Source of the DNA: Xenorhabdus yunnanensis
GTDB taxonomy: Bacteria > Pseudomonadota > Gammaproteobacteria > Enterobacterales > Enterobacteriaceae
Length of the DNA stretch: 64,000 nt
Assembly: GCF_028598805.1 (NCBI RefSeq)
Contig: NZ_JAQRFI010000009.1
Coordinates: 47,343-111,342, forward strand
Direction: 5' to 3'
Of the stretch, positions 38,373 to 47,986 are shown piece after piece; the stretch's first letter is position 1, and each line of letters opens with the position of its first letter. The notes under the pieces were generated by a model. It did not search any database. It saw only the letters and a list, made by a program, of their open reading frames with translations, and was not told where the DNA came from. The translations under genes were made by a program, and so were the position numbers.

Positions 38373-41300
38373 TTAGCCAATCGTCATCAGGCTGGCATTA
38401 CCGCCTGCCGCTGCCGTGTTAACACTTAATGAACGTTCATGCAGTAAGCGTTCCAGTAGTAAATTGGTTTCACCACGGGCAAACCCCTGTACGGAGATAA
38501 TCGGCCCTTTACGTTGTGCAATCACCTCACAAATCTGACGCAATTGATCGCAATCGCCGTGATAAATAACTGCTTCCATTACGGCCTCTTCATTCTGCCA
38601 ATCATTGATCCAATGGATATGCTGATGAATTTCATCTGGTAACTGGCGTTGCAATCCTTGATGCAGTTCGTCTTTTTCCCAAATGGCCTGACAACCGACA
38701 GAAAGTACCGCAGCTAATTGCACCAATACATCTTGCTTGTTATCTGCAAGGCAAAGAACATGCCCGCGCGGTAGTAGAGTATAAGTATTGCGCTCTCCGG
38801 TTGGCCCGGGCAGTAAGCGTGTTGTTCCGCCTTGTGCCAGTAAACTGTATTCCTGAATGACCTGACCCAGAGCTTCATTATTTTGCCCGGTTGCCCAATC
38901 AGCCAGCTTGTAGAGAGATGAATGCAGGGCGACACGGGCTTTGGTATCAAGCTCATATTCTGCGTCTTGTCGTTCCAGCGTTTGACTGGCAGCATTGAGA
39001 GGGCGCTGTGACAGTAAGCGATACAAATACAGTGGCCCGCCGGCTTTTGGCCCCGTACCTGACAAACCTTCGCCACCAAATGGCTGTACGCCGACGACTG
39101 CCCCGACGATATTGCGGTTAACATATAAGTTACCGACTTTTGCTTTACTCGTGACATGCGCGATGGTTTCATCAATACGAGTATGAACACCCAACGTTAG
39201 GCCATAACCAGCAGCGTTGATTTGATCCAGCAGCTTATCCAATTCATTGCGTTTAAAACGAACGACATGCAGAACTGGCCCGAAAATTTCTTTCTTCAAT
39301 TCATCAAAACTTTCCAACTCAATCAGCGTTGGTTTGATGAAAGTGCCTTGTGACCATTCTTGGCTGTCCATTGCATTTTCATGTGCCGCCTGATAAATCG
39401 TCCGGCCTTTGGTGCGCATGGTTTGAATATGACGCTCGATACCTGCTTTTGCTTCTGCATCAATGACAGGGCCAATATCTGTGGATAAGCGCTCAGTATT
39501 ACCCATCCGGCATTCAGCCATTGCACCTTTCAGCATGGAGATAGTTCTTTCAGCAACATCTTCCTGAACACACAGGATACGCAGGGCAGAACAACGCTGA
39601 CCAGCACTGTCAAAAGCGGAGGCGACAACATCGGTGACAACTTGTTCGGTCAACGCGGAGGAATCGACAATCATGGCGTTCAAGCCACCGGTTTCTGCGA
39701 TCAACGGAATTGGACGTCCTTGCGCATCAAGGCGACTGGCAATATTGCGTTGCAACAAGCTGGCAACTTCGATAGAACCAGTGAACATCACGCCGCGCAC
39801 ACGATCATCACCGACCAGTAACGCACCTACTGTTTCCCCTTGTCCGGGCAGTAATTGCAGTACATCGCGTGGGATTCCCGCTTGATGCAACATTTTTACC
39901 GCAACCGCAGCAATGAGTGGCGTTTGTTCCGCAGGTTTTGCCAGTACACTATTGCCTGCTGCCAATGCAGCGGCGATTTGGCCGGTAAAAATTGCCAGAG
40001 GGAAGTTCCACGGGCTGATACATACGACAGGTCCCAGTGGGCGATGGGTATCATTGGCGAAATCCTGACGAACTTGGTCTGCGTAATAATGGAGAAAATC
40101 CACCGCTTCACGTACTTCGGCAATCGCATTATTGAATGTCTTACCCGCTTCACGAACCAGAATGCCGAGCAAGGATTGCAGATTATTTTCCATCAACTCC
40201 GCTGCACGCACTAAAATCGCGGCACGCTCGGATGGTGGAGTAGCAAACCAAATTGCGCCAGCATCAGTCGCTGTACCCAGAGCATGACTGACTTCCTGTT
40301 CAGTAGCTTCGCGAATATAACCTACTATATCGGAAGGTCTGGCAGGATTGCTCACAGGCTTAGTTGCAGGTCGTTCTCCTGTATATTGATAATCACCGCC
40401 CAGTAGCGGTTCTCCGCTCCACATTTCCATTGAAGAATTGAGCAGGGCACTGGAAAGGGAAGCCAGACGATGTTCATTCGAGAGATCCAGCCCCGATGAG
40501 TTAACACGGTTTTTGCCATATAAATCACGCGGGAGAGGAATCTTGGGATGTGGCAGGCCGATTTGCCCTTCGGTTTGAGCCAATTTTTGTACGGTTTTTA
40601 CCGGATCAGCGATCAGTTCATCAATTGGCAGGGAAGTATCCGCAATACGGTTGACAAACGAAGTATTGGCACCATTTTCCAGCAAGCGACGTACCAGATA
40701 AGCCAGTAGTGTTTCGTGTGTTCCCACTGGTGCATAAATACGACATGGACGATTGAGTTTACCTTCTGCGATCTTACCGACGACTTGTTCATAAAGCGGC
40801 TCACCCATGCCATGCAGGCATTGGAACTCATATTGCCCCGGATAGTAATTTTGTCCGGCCAGATGATAAATGGCAGACAAAGTATGGGCGTTATGGGTAG
40901 CAAATTGCGGGTAGATCAAATTAGGGACAGAAAGTAGTTTGCGGGTACAGGCGAGGTAAGAAACATCAGTATAGACCTTGCGGGTATACACCGGATAACC
41001 TTCCAGTCCGTCGATTTGAGCACGTTTGATTTCACTGTCCCAGTAAGCACCTTTTACCAGACGGATCATCAATCTGTGGCGACTGCGCTGTGCCAAATCA
41101 ATAATGCTGTCAATGACGAAAGGACAACGTTTCTGGTAAGCCTGAATGACAAAACCAATGCCGTTCCAGCCCTCTAATTTCGGCTCGAAACACAATTTCT
41201 CCAGTAAGTCGAGAGAGATTTCCAGACGATCAGCTTCTTCTGCATCAATATTAATACCGATATCATACTGACGTGCCTGTAAAGTCAGAGCAAGTAGGCG

Positions 41301-42359
41301 AGGATAGAGCTCATCAATAACACGTTCATATTGGGCACGACTATAACGTGGGTGCAGGGCTGAAAGTTTGATGGAAATTCCCGGCCCTTCATAAATGCCA
41401 CGACCATTTGATGCCTTACCAATGGCGTGGATCGCTTGCTGATAGGAAACCATGTAGGCTTGCGCATCTTCTTCGGTCAATGCGGCTTCGCCCAGCATAT
41501 CGTAGGAATAGCGGAAGCCTTTCTCCTCCAGTTTGCGGGCGTTGGCAAGAGCTTGCGCGATGGTTTCTCCCGTAACAAATTGCTCACCCATCAAGCGCAT
41601 TGCCATATCTACACCTTTGCGCACCAATGGCTCGCCGCTTTTGCTGATAATGCGGTTTAGTGATTTGGATAACTTGGCTTCGTTATGGGTAGACACTAGC
41701 TTACCAGTGAACAGCAATCCCCATGTTGCAGCATTAACAAACATGGAGGGGCTTTGGCCCAAATGGGAATGCCAGTTGCCGTTACTGATTTTATCGCGGA
41801 TCAGAGCATCGCGGGTTGCTTTGTCGGGGATGCGCAGCAGAGCTTCGGCAAGACACATCAGTGCCACCCCTTCCTGTGAAGAAAGTGAAAATTCTTGCAA
41901 TAATCCCTGAACCAAACCTGAGCGGCCAATACCTTGCTTTTGTTGGCGTAGTTTTTCAGTGATAGAATAAGCGAGTTTATAAGTTGCCTTGGCTTGTTCT
42001 TCAGCTAGCTGTGCACATTGCAGTAGCATTGGAACCGCTTGGGTTTCTGGGAGGCGATAGGCCGCAGTAATTGCAGAACGTTTCACCGATTGGGGTAAAA
42101 TATGCTCGGCAAAATTCAGAAATGGTTGATAAGGCGCCTCAATCGGTGATTCTACTTCGGAAATCTTTTCTTCTTTGTTATTCTGACCCACTGATATTTC
42201 TGGAATATTTCTCTCATTTTCCAGACGTTCAAGATAATTAAAAATAGCTTGCTTAATTAGCCAGTGTGGTGTGCGTTCAATTCGTTGTGCGGCGGCTTTA
42301 ATGCGATTACGCGTTGCTTCATCGAGCTTCACGCCCATAGTGGTACTACCCATTCTCAC
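38373..42359 (-). CDS. putA: Bifunctional proline dehydrogenase / P5C dehydrogenase and put repressor PutA
   Basis: 1328 aa trifunctional enzyme that oxidises proline to glutamate at the membrane and represses the put genes when proline is absent. N-terminal ribbon-helix-helix DNA-binding domain (TTMGVKLDEATRNRIKAAAQ), FAD proline dehydrogenase (~260-610: GPGISIKLSALHPRYSRAQY, RLVKGAYWDSEIKRAQ), aldehyde dehydrogenase (~650-1130: SPWNFPLAIFTGQIAAAL, catalytic Cys in SAGQRCSALR), and the C-terminal lid domain ending NTAAAGGNASLMTIG. Divergent from putP. Confidence 0.98.
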   Translation of the reverse strand: MRMGSTTMGVKLDEATRNRIKAAAQRIERTPHWLIKQAIFNYLERLENERNIPEISVGQNNKEEKISEVESPIEAPYQPFLNFAEHILPQSVKRSAITAAYRLPETQAVPMLLQCAQLAEEQAKATYKLAYSITEKLRQQKQGIGRSGLVQGLLQEFSLSSQEGVALMCLAEALLRIPDKATRDALIRDKISNGNWHSHLGQSPSMFVNAATWGLLFTGKLVSTHNEAKLSKSLNRIISKSGEPLVRKGVDMAMRLMGEQFVTGETIAQALANARKLEEKGFRYSYDMLGEAALTEEDAQAYMVSYQQAIHAIGKASNGRGIYEGPGISIKLSALHPRYSRAQYERVIDELYPRLLALTLQARQYDIGINIDAEEADRLEISLDLLEKLCFEPKLEGWNGIGFVIQAYQKRCPFVIDSIIDLAQRSRHRLMIRLVKGAYWDSEIKRAQIDGLEGYPVYTRKVYTDVSYLACTRKLLSVPNLIYPQFATHNAHTLSAIYHLAGQNYYPGQYEFQCLHGMGEPLYEQVVGKIAEGKLNRPCRIYAPVGTHETLLAYLVRRLLENGANTSFVNRIADTSLPIDELIADPVKTVQKLAQTEGQIGLPHPKIPLPRDLYGKNRVNSSGLDLSNEHRLASLSSALLNSSMEMWSGEPLLGGDYQYTGERPATKPVSNPARPSDIVGYIREATEQEVSHALGTATDAGAIWFATPPSERAAILVRAAELMENNLQSLLGILVREAGKTFNNAIAEVREAVDFLHYYADQVRQDFANDTHRPLGPVVCISPWNFPLAIFTGQIAAALAAGNSVLAKPAEQTPLIAAVAVKMLHQAGIPRDVLQLLPGQGETVGALLVGDDRVRGVMFTGSIEVASLLQRNIASRLDAQGRPIPLIAETGGLNAMIVDSSALTEQVVTDVVASAFDSAGQRCSALRILCVQEDVAERTISMLKGAMAECRMGNTERLSTDIGPVIDAEAKAGIERHIQTMRTKGRTIYQAAHENAMDSQEWSQGTFIKPTLIELESFDELKKEIFGPVLHVVRFKRNELDKLLDQINAAGYGLTLGVHTRIDETIAHVTSKAKVGNLYVNRNIVGAVVGVQPFGGEGLSGTGPKAGGPLYLYRLLSQRPLNAASQTLERQDAEYELDTKARVALHSSLYKLADWATGQNNEALGQVIQEYSLLAQGGTTRLLPGPTGERNTYTLLPRGHVLCLADNKQDVLVQLAAVLSVGCQAIWEKDELHQGLQRQLPDEIHQHIHWINDWQNEEAVMEAVIYHGDCDQLRQICEVIAQRKGPIISVQGFARGETNLLLERLLHERSLSVNTAAAGGNASLMTIG

Positions 42360-42860
42360 TCCTTAATAGGTAAGACTAAACCAAGTTACATAACAATATC
42401 TTCTATGTTGCAACTTTGTGCAACTGTGTTAAAAGCGGTCATTCTAATTTTGTGAAATTAATCTTGTTTTTATTATTTTCTCAGTGAAACTTATTATTTA
42501 TTTGACTGATATTTATGAATTTTATTTTAATCGCATAAGTTTAAGGTATAACGAGTTACTTAATTTAAGGTGCAACTTCTGGAGTGATAAATGTGATTTA
42601 GTAAGCGTTTTTTATAAAAATCCAGTTAATTAGTTGTTAAAAATGTTTTGGCTAAACTAGGATAGAATGTAATTTTAAAATAATTACAGGTGTAAATAGT
42701 TCTAATGGAAACTAATGTCATTTTCAGGTGCAACTTAATTATAACCTGATAAAAAAGTGAGGTATTACTTAAACTTGCTTCAAGCACAGATGGCATGATT
42801 TACGCAAATAACACATTTGCAGATACATGATTTATAAAAACACTATGGAGAAGAACCTGC
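42360..42860. promoter_or_regulatory. putA-putP control region with four PutA operator motifs
   Basis: 501 bp divergent region, AT-rich. The PutA operator core GTTGCA (known from E. coli PutA) occurs at 42407-42412 (within the palindrome GTTGCAAC), and as its complement TGCAAC at 42419-42424, 42571-42576 and 42729-42734. Two sites lie close to the putA start and two toward putP, fitting autorepression of putA and repression of putP. No other gene seen. Confidence 0.75.
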
Positions 42861-44345
42861 ATGACAGTAAATTCACCAATGCTCATTACCTTCATTATCT
42901 ACATCGCTGCGATGTTGCTGATAGGATTCATGGCGTATCACTCCACCAAAAACTTTGATGACTATATATTAGGTGGACGGAGATTAGGTAGTGTAGTAAC
43001 AGCATTATCTGCTGGCGCTTCTGATATGAGTGGCTGGTTATTGATGGGATTGCCGGGGGCTATTTTTCTCTTCGGTATCTCAGAAAGTTGGATCGCATTA
43101 GGTCTACTGCTAGGTGCATACCTTAATTGGCGATGGGTTGCGGGTAGATTACGTGTACATACCGAAGTTAGTAATAACGCCCTGACGTTACCCGATTATT
43201 TTACTCATCGCTTTGAAGATAAAAGCAAGATTCTGCGTATTATTTCTGCATTGGTTATCTTGGTTTTCTTTACCATTTACTGTGCATCGGGTGTTGTGGC
43301 TGGTGGTCTATTATTTGAAAACACTTTTGGTATTAGCTATGAAAAAGCGATTTGGTTGGGTGCACTGGCTACGATTGCTTATACTTTCCTCGGTGGTTTT
43401 CTTGCTGTCAGCTGGACGGATACTGTTCAGGCAACTTTGATGATTTTCGCTTTGATTTTAGTTCCAGTTTTGGTTTTGTTCAAAGTGGGGGGAGTTGGCA
43501 CCGCCATTACTATTATTGAGGCAAAAAGTCCCGCATATTTAGATATGTTTAAAAATCTGAATATTATTGCCATTGTTTCTCTATTGGGTTGGGGGTTGGG
43601 TTATTTCGGTCAACCACACATTCTGGCTCGCTTCATGGCGGCTGATTCTCATCAGACTATTCATAAAGCCCGCCGCATTAGTATGACGTGGATGCTACTG
43701 TGTCTTATGGGTACGGTGGCTGTGGGTTTCTTTGGCATTTCATATTTTGAAATATATCCGGGGCAGGCAGGGCCAGTATTGCAAAACCATGAGCGTATCT
43801 TTATTGAACTGGGTAGGCTCTTGTTTAATCCATGGCTCACGGGGATATTGTTGTCTGCGGTACTGGCTGCGGTTATGAGTACGTTGAGCTGTCAGTTGCT
43901 GGTTTGTTCTAGTGCGTTGACTGAAGATTTCTATAAGGCATTTATACGCCCCAAAGCCAGCCAGAAAGAACTGGTATGGGTTGGTCGTATGATGGTCTTG
44001 TTGGTAGCAGTCATTGCCATTGTGATTGCAACTAACCCGAACAATAAGGTACTGGCATTGGTCAGTAATGCTTGGGCCGGATTTGGTGCGGCATTTGGCC
44101 CTGTCGTTCTGATCTCGGTACTCTGGAAACGCATGACTCGTAATGGTGCGTTAGCAGGTATGTTGGTGGGAGCTAGTACCGTTCTGGTTTGGATGGAATT
44201 CCGTTGGTTTGCCCTGTATGAAATTATTCCGGGCTTTATTTTCGCGACGATTGCTATCATCGTGGTGAGCCTGGTAGGAAAAGCCCCAAGTCAGGCAACA
44301 CAACAGCGTTTTATTGAAGCAGAAGCGCATTATAAAACCAAATAA
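42861..44345 (+). CDS. putP: Sodium/proline symporter PutP
   Basis: 494 aa, about 13 transmembrane helices, SSS family. Family motifs near the N-terminus (DYILGGRRLGSVVTALSAGA, SDMSGWLLMGLPGA) and GWGLGYFGQPHILARFMA. Imports proline for PutA; the genes are divergent and share operators. Confidence 0.97.
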   Translation: MTVNSPMLITFIIYIAAMLLIGFMAYHSTKNFDDYILGGRRLGSVVTALSAGASDMSGWLLMGLPGAIFLFGISESWIALGLLLGAYLNWRWVAGRLRVHTEVSNNALTLPDYFTHRFEDKSKILRIISALVILVFFTIYCASGVVAGGLLFENTFGISYEKAIWLGALATIAYTFLGGFLAVSWTDTVQATLMIFALILVPVLVLFKVGGVGTAITIIEAKSPAYLDMFKNLNIIAIVSLLGWGLGYFGQPHILARFMAADSHQTIHKARRISMTWMLLCLMGTVAVGFFGISYFEIYPGQAGPVLQNHERIFIELGRLLFNPWLTGILLSAVLAAVMSTLSCQLLVCSSALTEDFYKAFIRPKASQKELVWVGRMMVLLVAVIAIVIATNPNNKVLALVSNAWAGFGAAFGPVVLISVLWKRMTRNGALAGMLVGASTVLVWMEFRWFALYEIIPGFIFATIAIIVVSLVGKAPSQATQQRFIEAEAHYKTK

Positions 44346-44359
44346 TCTAATAAAATGAA

Positions 44360-44382
44360 AAGCCCCTGATGATTCAGGGGCT
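44360..44382 (+). terminator. Intrinsic terminator of putP
   Basis: 10-bp stem AAGCCCCTGA / TCAGGGGCTT, short loop, A-rich before and a T-rich tract after it. Confidence 0.88.
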
Positions 44383-44526
44383 TATTAGTTTAGCCGTTAA
44401 TTATTTATTAATCATAGCATGGGCAAGTCGAATGATTTCCTACATTCTTAACTAATATTGAGCTGGTTTATTTTTCAGAAAATAATATTGTGGTGAAATA
44501 TGTAATATCGTGATGAATTTGATTGT

Positions 44527-45009
44527 TTGCTATTAGATGAAAAAGATAAACTAGATTATTATAGTCAACAGAAGGATTTTATTGTAAATAAAATGACCGC
44601 TCTTAATATTTATAATGAAATGACAAAGGAAATACCATTATGGTTACGTATTTCTTTTAATATAAGAGATAAAATTTCAAGTCTTGCTGGTGTAAAAAAA
44701 ATTCATGGGTTCTCTGGTGAGAATTTAAAAGAAATCCTTCGAGATGGAAACTATATTGATTTTTTTAAGATTGTATGTATCAGTGATGATGAAATGTGCC
44801 TATTATCGAAAGATATACACTTGGCAGTTTTGATATCTCTGAATGTTTTCTCTAATGATAATCATGGGGGCGGTTGTATAGTAACTGTGACGGCATCTGT
44901 TATAACTCATAATTTTTTTGGAAAAATGTATATGATGCCAGTATCTCTCACTCACGCTAGTATTGTGAGGGAGATGCTATCTAAAGTTGGTCATGTATTA
45001 AATGATTAA
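44527..45009 (+). CDS. DUF2867-family protein, possibly 5'-truncated
   Basis: 160 aa soluble protein resembling DUF2867: WLRISFNIRDKISSLAG, DLHLAVLIS-type beta strands, and VTVTASVITHNFFGKMYMMP. Function of the family unknown. The only in-frame start after the upstream stop (44503) is TTG 44527, without a good ribosome site, while family-like sequence (RDEFDCLLLDEKD) begins before it. So either the gene uses an unusual start or it has lost its 5' end. AT-rich, stands alone between putP and cycA. Confidence 0.5.
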   Translation: MLLDEKDKLDYYSQQKDFIVNKMTALNIYNEMTKEIPLWLRISFNIRDKISSLAGVKKIHGFSGENLKEILRDGNYIDFFKIVCISDDEMCLLSKDIHLAVLISLNVFSNDNHGGGCIVTVTASVITHNFFGKMYMMPVSLTHASIVREMLSKVGHVLND

Positions 45010-45397
45010 AAATCACCTTGAGTTGGTTGTTGAATATATTCCAAACCATAACGGTAGAGAGTATTGGCACTAGTTTTCAGGGAACAGAAGTAAATTATAA
45101 TAGTTGGAAAAAATTTCAACTTTTTTCAGTTTGATTAACACAAAAAGTATTTTGATAACGACCCAACAAAATTAATTATTTTTCAGTGTCAACGAGACGT
45201 CAATGATCTATACCCATCCTTTTATTAAGTGAATGAAATGTGTGCAATAAATTCTTAACTGATTGGTTTAAATATAATCATTCTATTTTTCATATGAAAT
45301 CCTTCTGTTAATACCGCGCTTGTCTATGTCACAATGTTCTCTTAAACACAGTTTGAGGGTTTTAAAACCATGCTGTGAGAATAAACTGGATACGACT
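45010..45397. other. AT-rich intergenic region before cycA
   Basis: 388 bp with no credible ORF. It contains an imperfect hairpin AGTTGG...CAACTTTTTT at ~45103-45125 that may end the preceding transcript, and a TATAAT at 45273-45278 without a good -35. Confidence 0.5.
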
Positions 45398-46804
45398 ATG
45401 GAAGAAAAAATACAACCCACTCATACTCCTGAAACTGGAGGTTCGCACCTGCAGCGAAGCCTCACCAATCGACATATACAGTTAATCGCAATTGGCGGTG
45501 CCATTGGTACTGGCCTGTTTATGGGATCAGGCAAAACGATTTCTCTTGCGGGGCCTTCGATCATTTTTGTTTATATGATCATTGGATTTATGCTGTTTTT
45601 CGTTATGCGAGCAATGGGAGAGTTATTACTTTCTAATTTGCACTATAAGTCGTTTAGTGATTTCTCTGCGGATTTACTGGGGCCGTGGGCCGGTTTTTTT
45701 GTGGGCTGGACTTACTGGTTCTGCTGGGTAATTACTGGTATAGCAGATATTGTTGCCATCACTGCTTATGTTGGATATTGGGCACCTAACTTTCCAGAAT
45801 GGGGAACTTCACTTTTGTGCGTTCTGGTATTGTTAACTCTAAATCTCGCGACAGTAAAACTGTTTGGGGAGCTGGAATTCTGGTTTGCCATGATCAAAAT
45901 TATTGCTATTGTCGCCTTGATTGTGACAGGGGGGATTTTGATTAATATGAACTTTCAATCGCCAGCAGGGCATGTTGCCGCACTTTCTAATGTTTGGAGT
46001 GATGGTGGGATGTTCCCTATGGGGTTAAGCGGCTTTTTTGCTGGGTTCCAGATAGCGATATTTGCTTTTGTCGGTATTGAATTGGTGGGAACCGCTGCGG
46101 CGGAAACCAAAAATCCGATGAAATCTTTGCCAAAAGCGATTAATGCCATTCCAATTCGTATTATCACATTTTATGTTTTGGCTCTGATTGTAATTATGTC
46201 GGTCACTCCGTGGCAGACTATCATTGCGGATAAAAGCCCTTTTGTAGAGCTATTTGTCTTGATCGGATTGCCTGCCGCTGCCAGCATTGTGAACTTTGTA
46301 GTTCTGACTTCTGCGGCATCTTCGGCAAACAGTGGCGTTTTTTCTACTAGTCGGATGTTGTTTGGTCTGTCGAAAGAGGGGGATGCGCCAAAGCAGTTTA
46401 GCCGCCTTTCTAGTCGTTCTGTTCCTGCATCAGGGTTGATCTTTACTTGTTCATGTCTCTCTTTTGGGATTGTTTTGATCTACTTTATTCCAGATGTGAT
46501 GCGTGTTTTTACTCTAGTGACAACCGTTTCTGCGATTCTGTTTATGTTTATTTGGAGCATGATTCTGTGCTCCTATCTGGCTTACAGAAAATGTCGCCCA
46601 GAGTTGCATCAGGCCTCAGTATATAAAATGCCATTTGGTATTGTGATGTCCTGGGTATGCTTGGCTTTCTTTGCTTTTGTCTTGGTACTACTTTCTTTAC
46701 AGCCGGATACTCGCCAAGCATTAATAGCCACACCAATTTGGTTTATTATTCTCATGATCGGATTTCAGATTGTGAAAAAGCGCAAAAAACATCTGACTCA
46801 CTAA
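45398..46804 (+). CDS. cycA: D-serine/D-alanine/glycine:proton symporter CycA
   Basis: 468 aa APC-family permease, 12 transmembrane helices. The N-terminus LTNRHIQLIAIGGAIGTGLF, MGSGKTISLAGPSIIFVYMI and ANSGVFSTSRMLFGLSKEGD agree closely with E. coli CycA. ATG 45398 (MEEKIQPTH) matches the family start; 26 upstream codons are not conserved. Single gene, ended by a terminator shared with the convergent gene. Confidence 0.93.
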   Translation: MEEKIQPTHTPETGGSHLQRSLTNRHIQLIAIGGAIGTGLFMGSGKTISLAGPSIIFVYMIIGFMLFFVMRAMGELLLSNLHYKSFSDFSADLLGPWAGFFVGWTYWFCWVITGIADIVAITAYVGYWAPNFPEWGTSLLCVLVLLTLNLATVKLFGELEFWFAMIKIIAIVALIVTGGILINMNFQSPAGHVAALSNVWSDGGMFPMGLSGFFAGFQIAIFAFVGIELVGTAAAETKNPMKSLPKAINAIPIRIITFYVLALIVIMSVTPWQTIIADKSPFVELFVLIGLPAAASIVNFVVLTSAASSANSGVFSTSRMLFGLSKEGDAPKQFSRLSSRSVPASGLIFTCSCLSFGIVLIYFIPDVMRVFTLVTTVSAILFMFIWSMILCSYLAYRKCRPELHQASVYKMPFGIVMSWVCLAFFAFVLVLLSLQPDTRQALIATPIWFIILMIGFQIVKKRKKHLTH

Positions 46805-46832
46805 GTGGAAAACTCCGTAAATTAACTTTCAA

Positions 46833-46857
46833 TGGCTCAAATACTGAGCCATTTTTT
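46833..46857. terminator. Terminator between cycA and the convergent SnoaL-like gene
   Basis: Stem TGGCTCA / TGAGCCA with a 5-base loop followed by TTTTTTAT. Confidence 0.85.
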
Positions 46858-46860
46858 ATC

Positions 46861-47244
46861 TTAAATAAGCATGATCGTACCTTGATGGAATCTCAGTTGC
46901 CATTTATCGATTGAAGATAATTGCCAAATTGATGAGCGAAGCGCTTGATTGAATAGCTTTCCAGTCCGATCTATCTCATGAGATTGATAAGTGAGTAATA
47001 CAATATTTTCACCAAGACAGTTCATAGAAAAATCTTTTGAGAAAATCTGAGAAGTAGTTTTTATTTCTGTAGTTAATTCATCGAACACAATTTTTTTAGT
47101 ATAAACATAACCTGATTTACTGATTTCCAGAAAATCATCATGTAATACCGTGTTTAACCACTCGGAATTATTTCTTTTTTCACCGTGAAGACTCATTTCA
47201 AGATTTTTGAGTGATTCAAAAATAGCTGTATTTTCCTGAACCAT
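46861..47244 (-). CDS. SnoaL/DUF4440-like small protein
   Basis: 127 aa NTF2-fold protein: SLKNLEMSLHGEKRNNSEWL, LLHDDFLEISKSG-type start of the fold, and SSIWQLSSIDKWQLRFHQGT at the end, which fits DUF4440 proteins. Role unknown. ATG 47244 (MVQENTAIF) is preferred; an upstream in-frame start adds Phe-rich residues. Convergent with cycA. Confidence 0.7.
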   Translation of the reverse strand: MVQENTAIFESLKNLEMSLHGEKRNNSEWLNTVLHDDFLEISKSGYVYTKKIVFDELTTEIKTTSQIFSKDFSMNCLGENIVLLTYQSHEIDRTGKLFNQALRSSIWQLSSIDKWQLRFHQGTIMLI

Positions 47245-47378
47245 ATGAACTCTAAAGAAATAAAAAAACATTATCAATAGGTTGATTTTTTATTTTCGAT
47301 TAATATTTAATACACTATTATTTACATTTATTTTTTATCAGGTAATTATAACAGAGTCAAGCTGAAAAAGAGGTATGT

Positions 47379-47882
47379 ATGGAAATTATAATTAGGGCAA
47401 CTGAGCCAGAAGATGCTGAGCATTATCAGCACATTTTTAGCCATCCTGAGGTTTACTCTAATACTTTGCAACGCCCATGTCCTTCGCGCGAAATGTGGCG
47501 GGAGCGTTTGAAACTAAATAGAGAACAAGGGCATATTGCTTTTGTAGCTGAAGTGAATGGCAAAGTCGTAGGTACAATAGAATTATTTACCCATGCTAAT
47601 CCGAGACGCAGACACGCGGTGGGGATTGGTATTGGTGTTGATGCCGATTATTCTGGCAAGGGTGTTGGTTCAAAATTGATGGCTTTTGTAATTGATTATG
47701 CATTCAATTGGTTAGGTTGTATCAGAATTGAACTGGAAGTGTTTGCTGATAATGAAAAAGCGATTGCTCTGTATAAAAAATTTGGATTTGAAGTTGAAGG
47801 TATTCGGTGTATGCAGTCATTAAGAAATGATCAATATTGTGATGTGATGGGAATGGCCTTAATCAATAGTCGTTTTGCATGA
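47379..47882 (+). CDS. GNAT N-acetyltransferase, YhhY/AaaT-like
   Basis: 167 aa acetyltransferase. Strand and loop order of GNAT: IRATEPEDAEHYQHIFSHPE, the acetyl-CoA loop VDADYSGKGVGSKLM, and ELEVFADNEKAIALYKKFGF. Closest in pattern to E. coli YhhY (PEVYxNTLQxPxPS, W..RL), which acetylates some free amino acids. Substrate here not known. Confidence 0.85.
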   Translation: MEIIIRATEPEDAEHYQHIFSHPEVYSNTLQRPCPSREMWRERLKLNREQGHIAFVAEVNGKVVGTIELFTHANPRRRHAVGIGIGVDADYSGKGVGSKLMAFVIDYAFNWLGCIRIELEVFADNEKAIALYKKFGFEVEGIRCMQSLRNDQYCDVMGMALINSRFA

Positions 47883-47916
47883 TATTTCTAAATATTATAG
47901 AAACAAATTGGATAAG

Positions 47917-47945
47917 GGAAGCATCGCTTTGATTGCTTCCTTTTT
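47917..47945 (+). terminator. Intrinsic terminator of the GNAT gene
   Basis: GGAAGCA / TGCTTCC stem, 10-base loop, followed by TTTTTATTTT. Confidence 0.85.
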
Positions 47946-47986
47946 ATTTTAGATTCAGGTAAAGGATATATTTTTTAATTTAAAAA

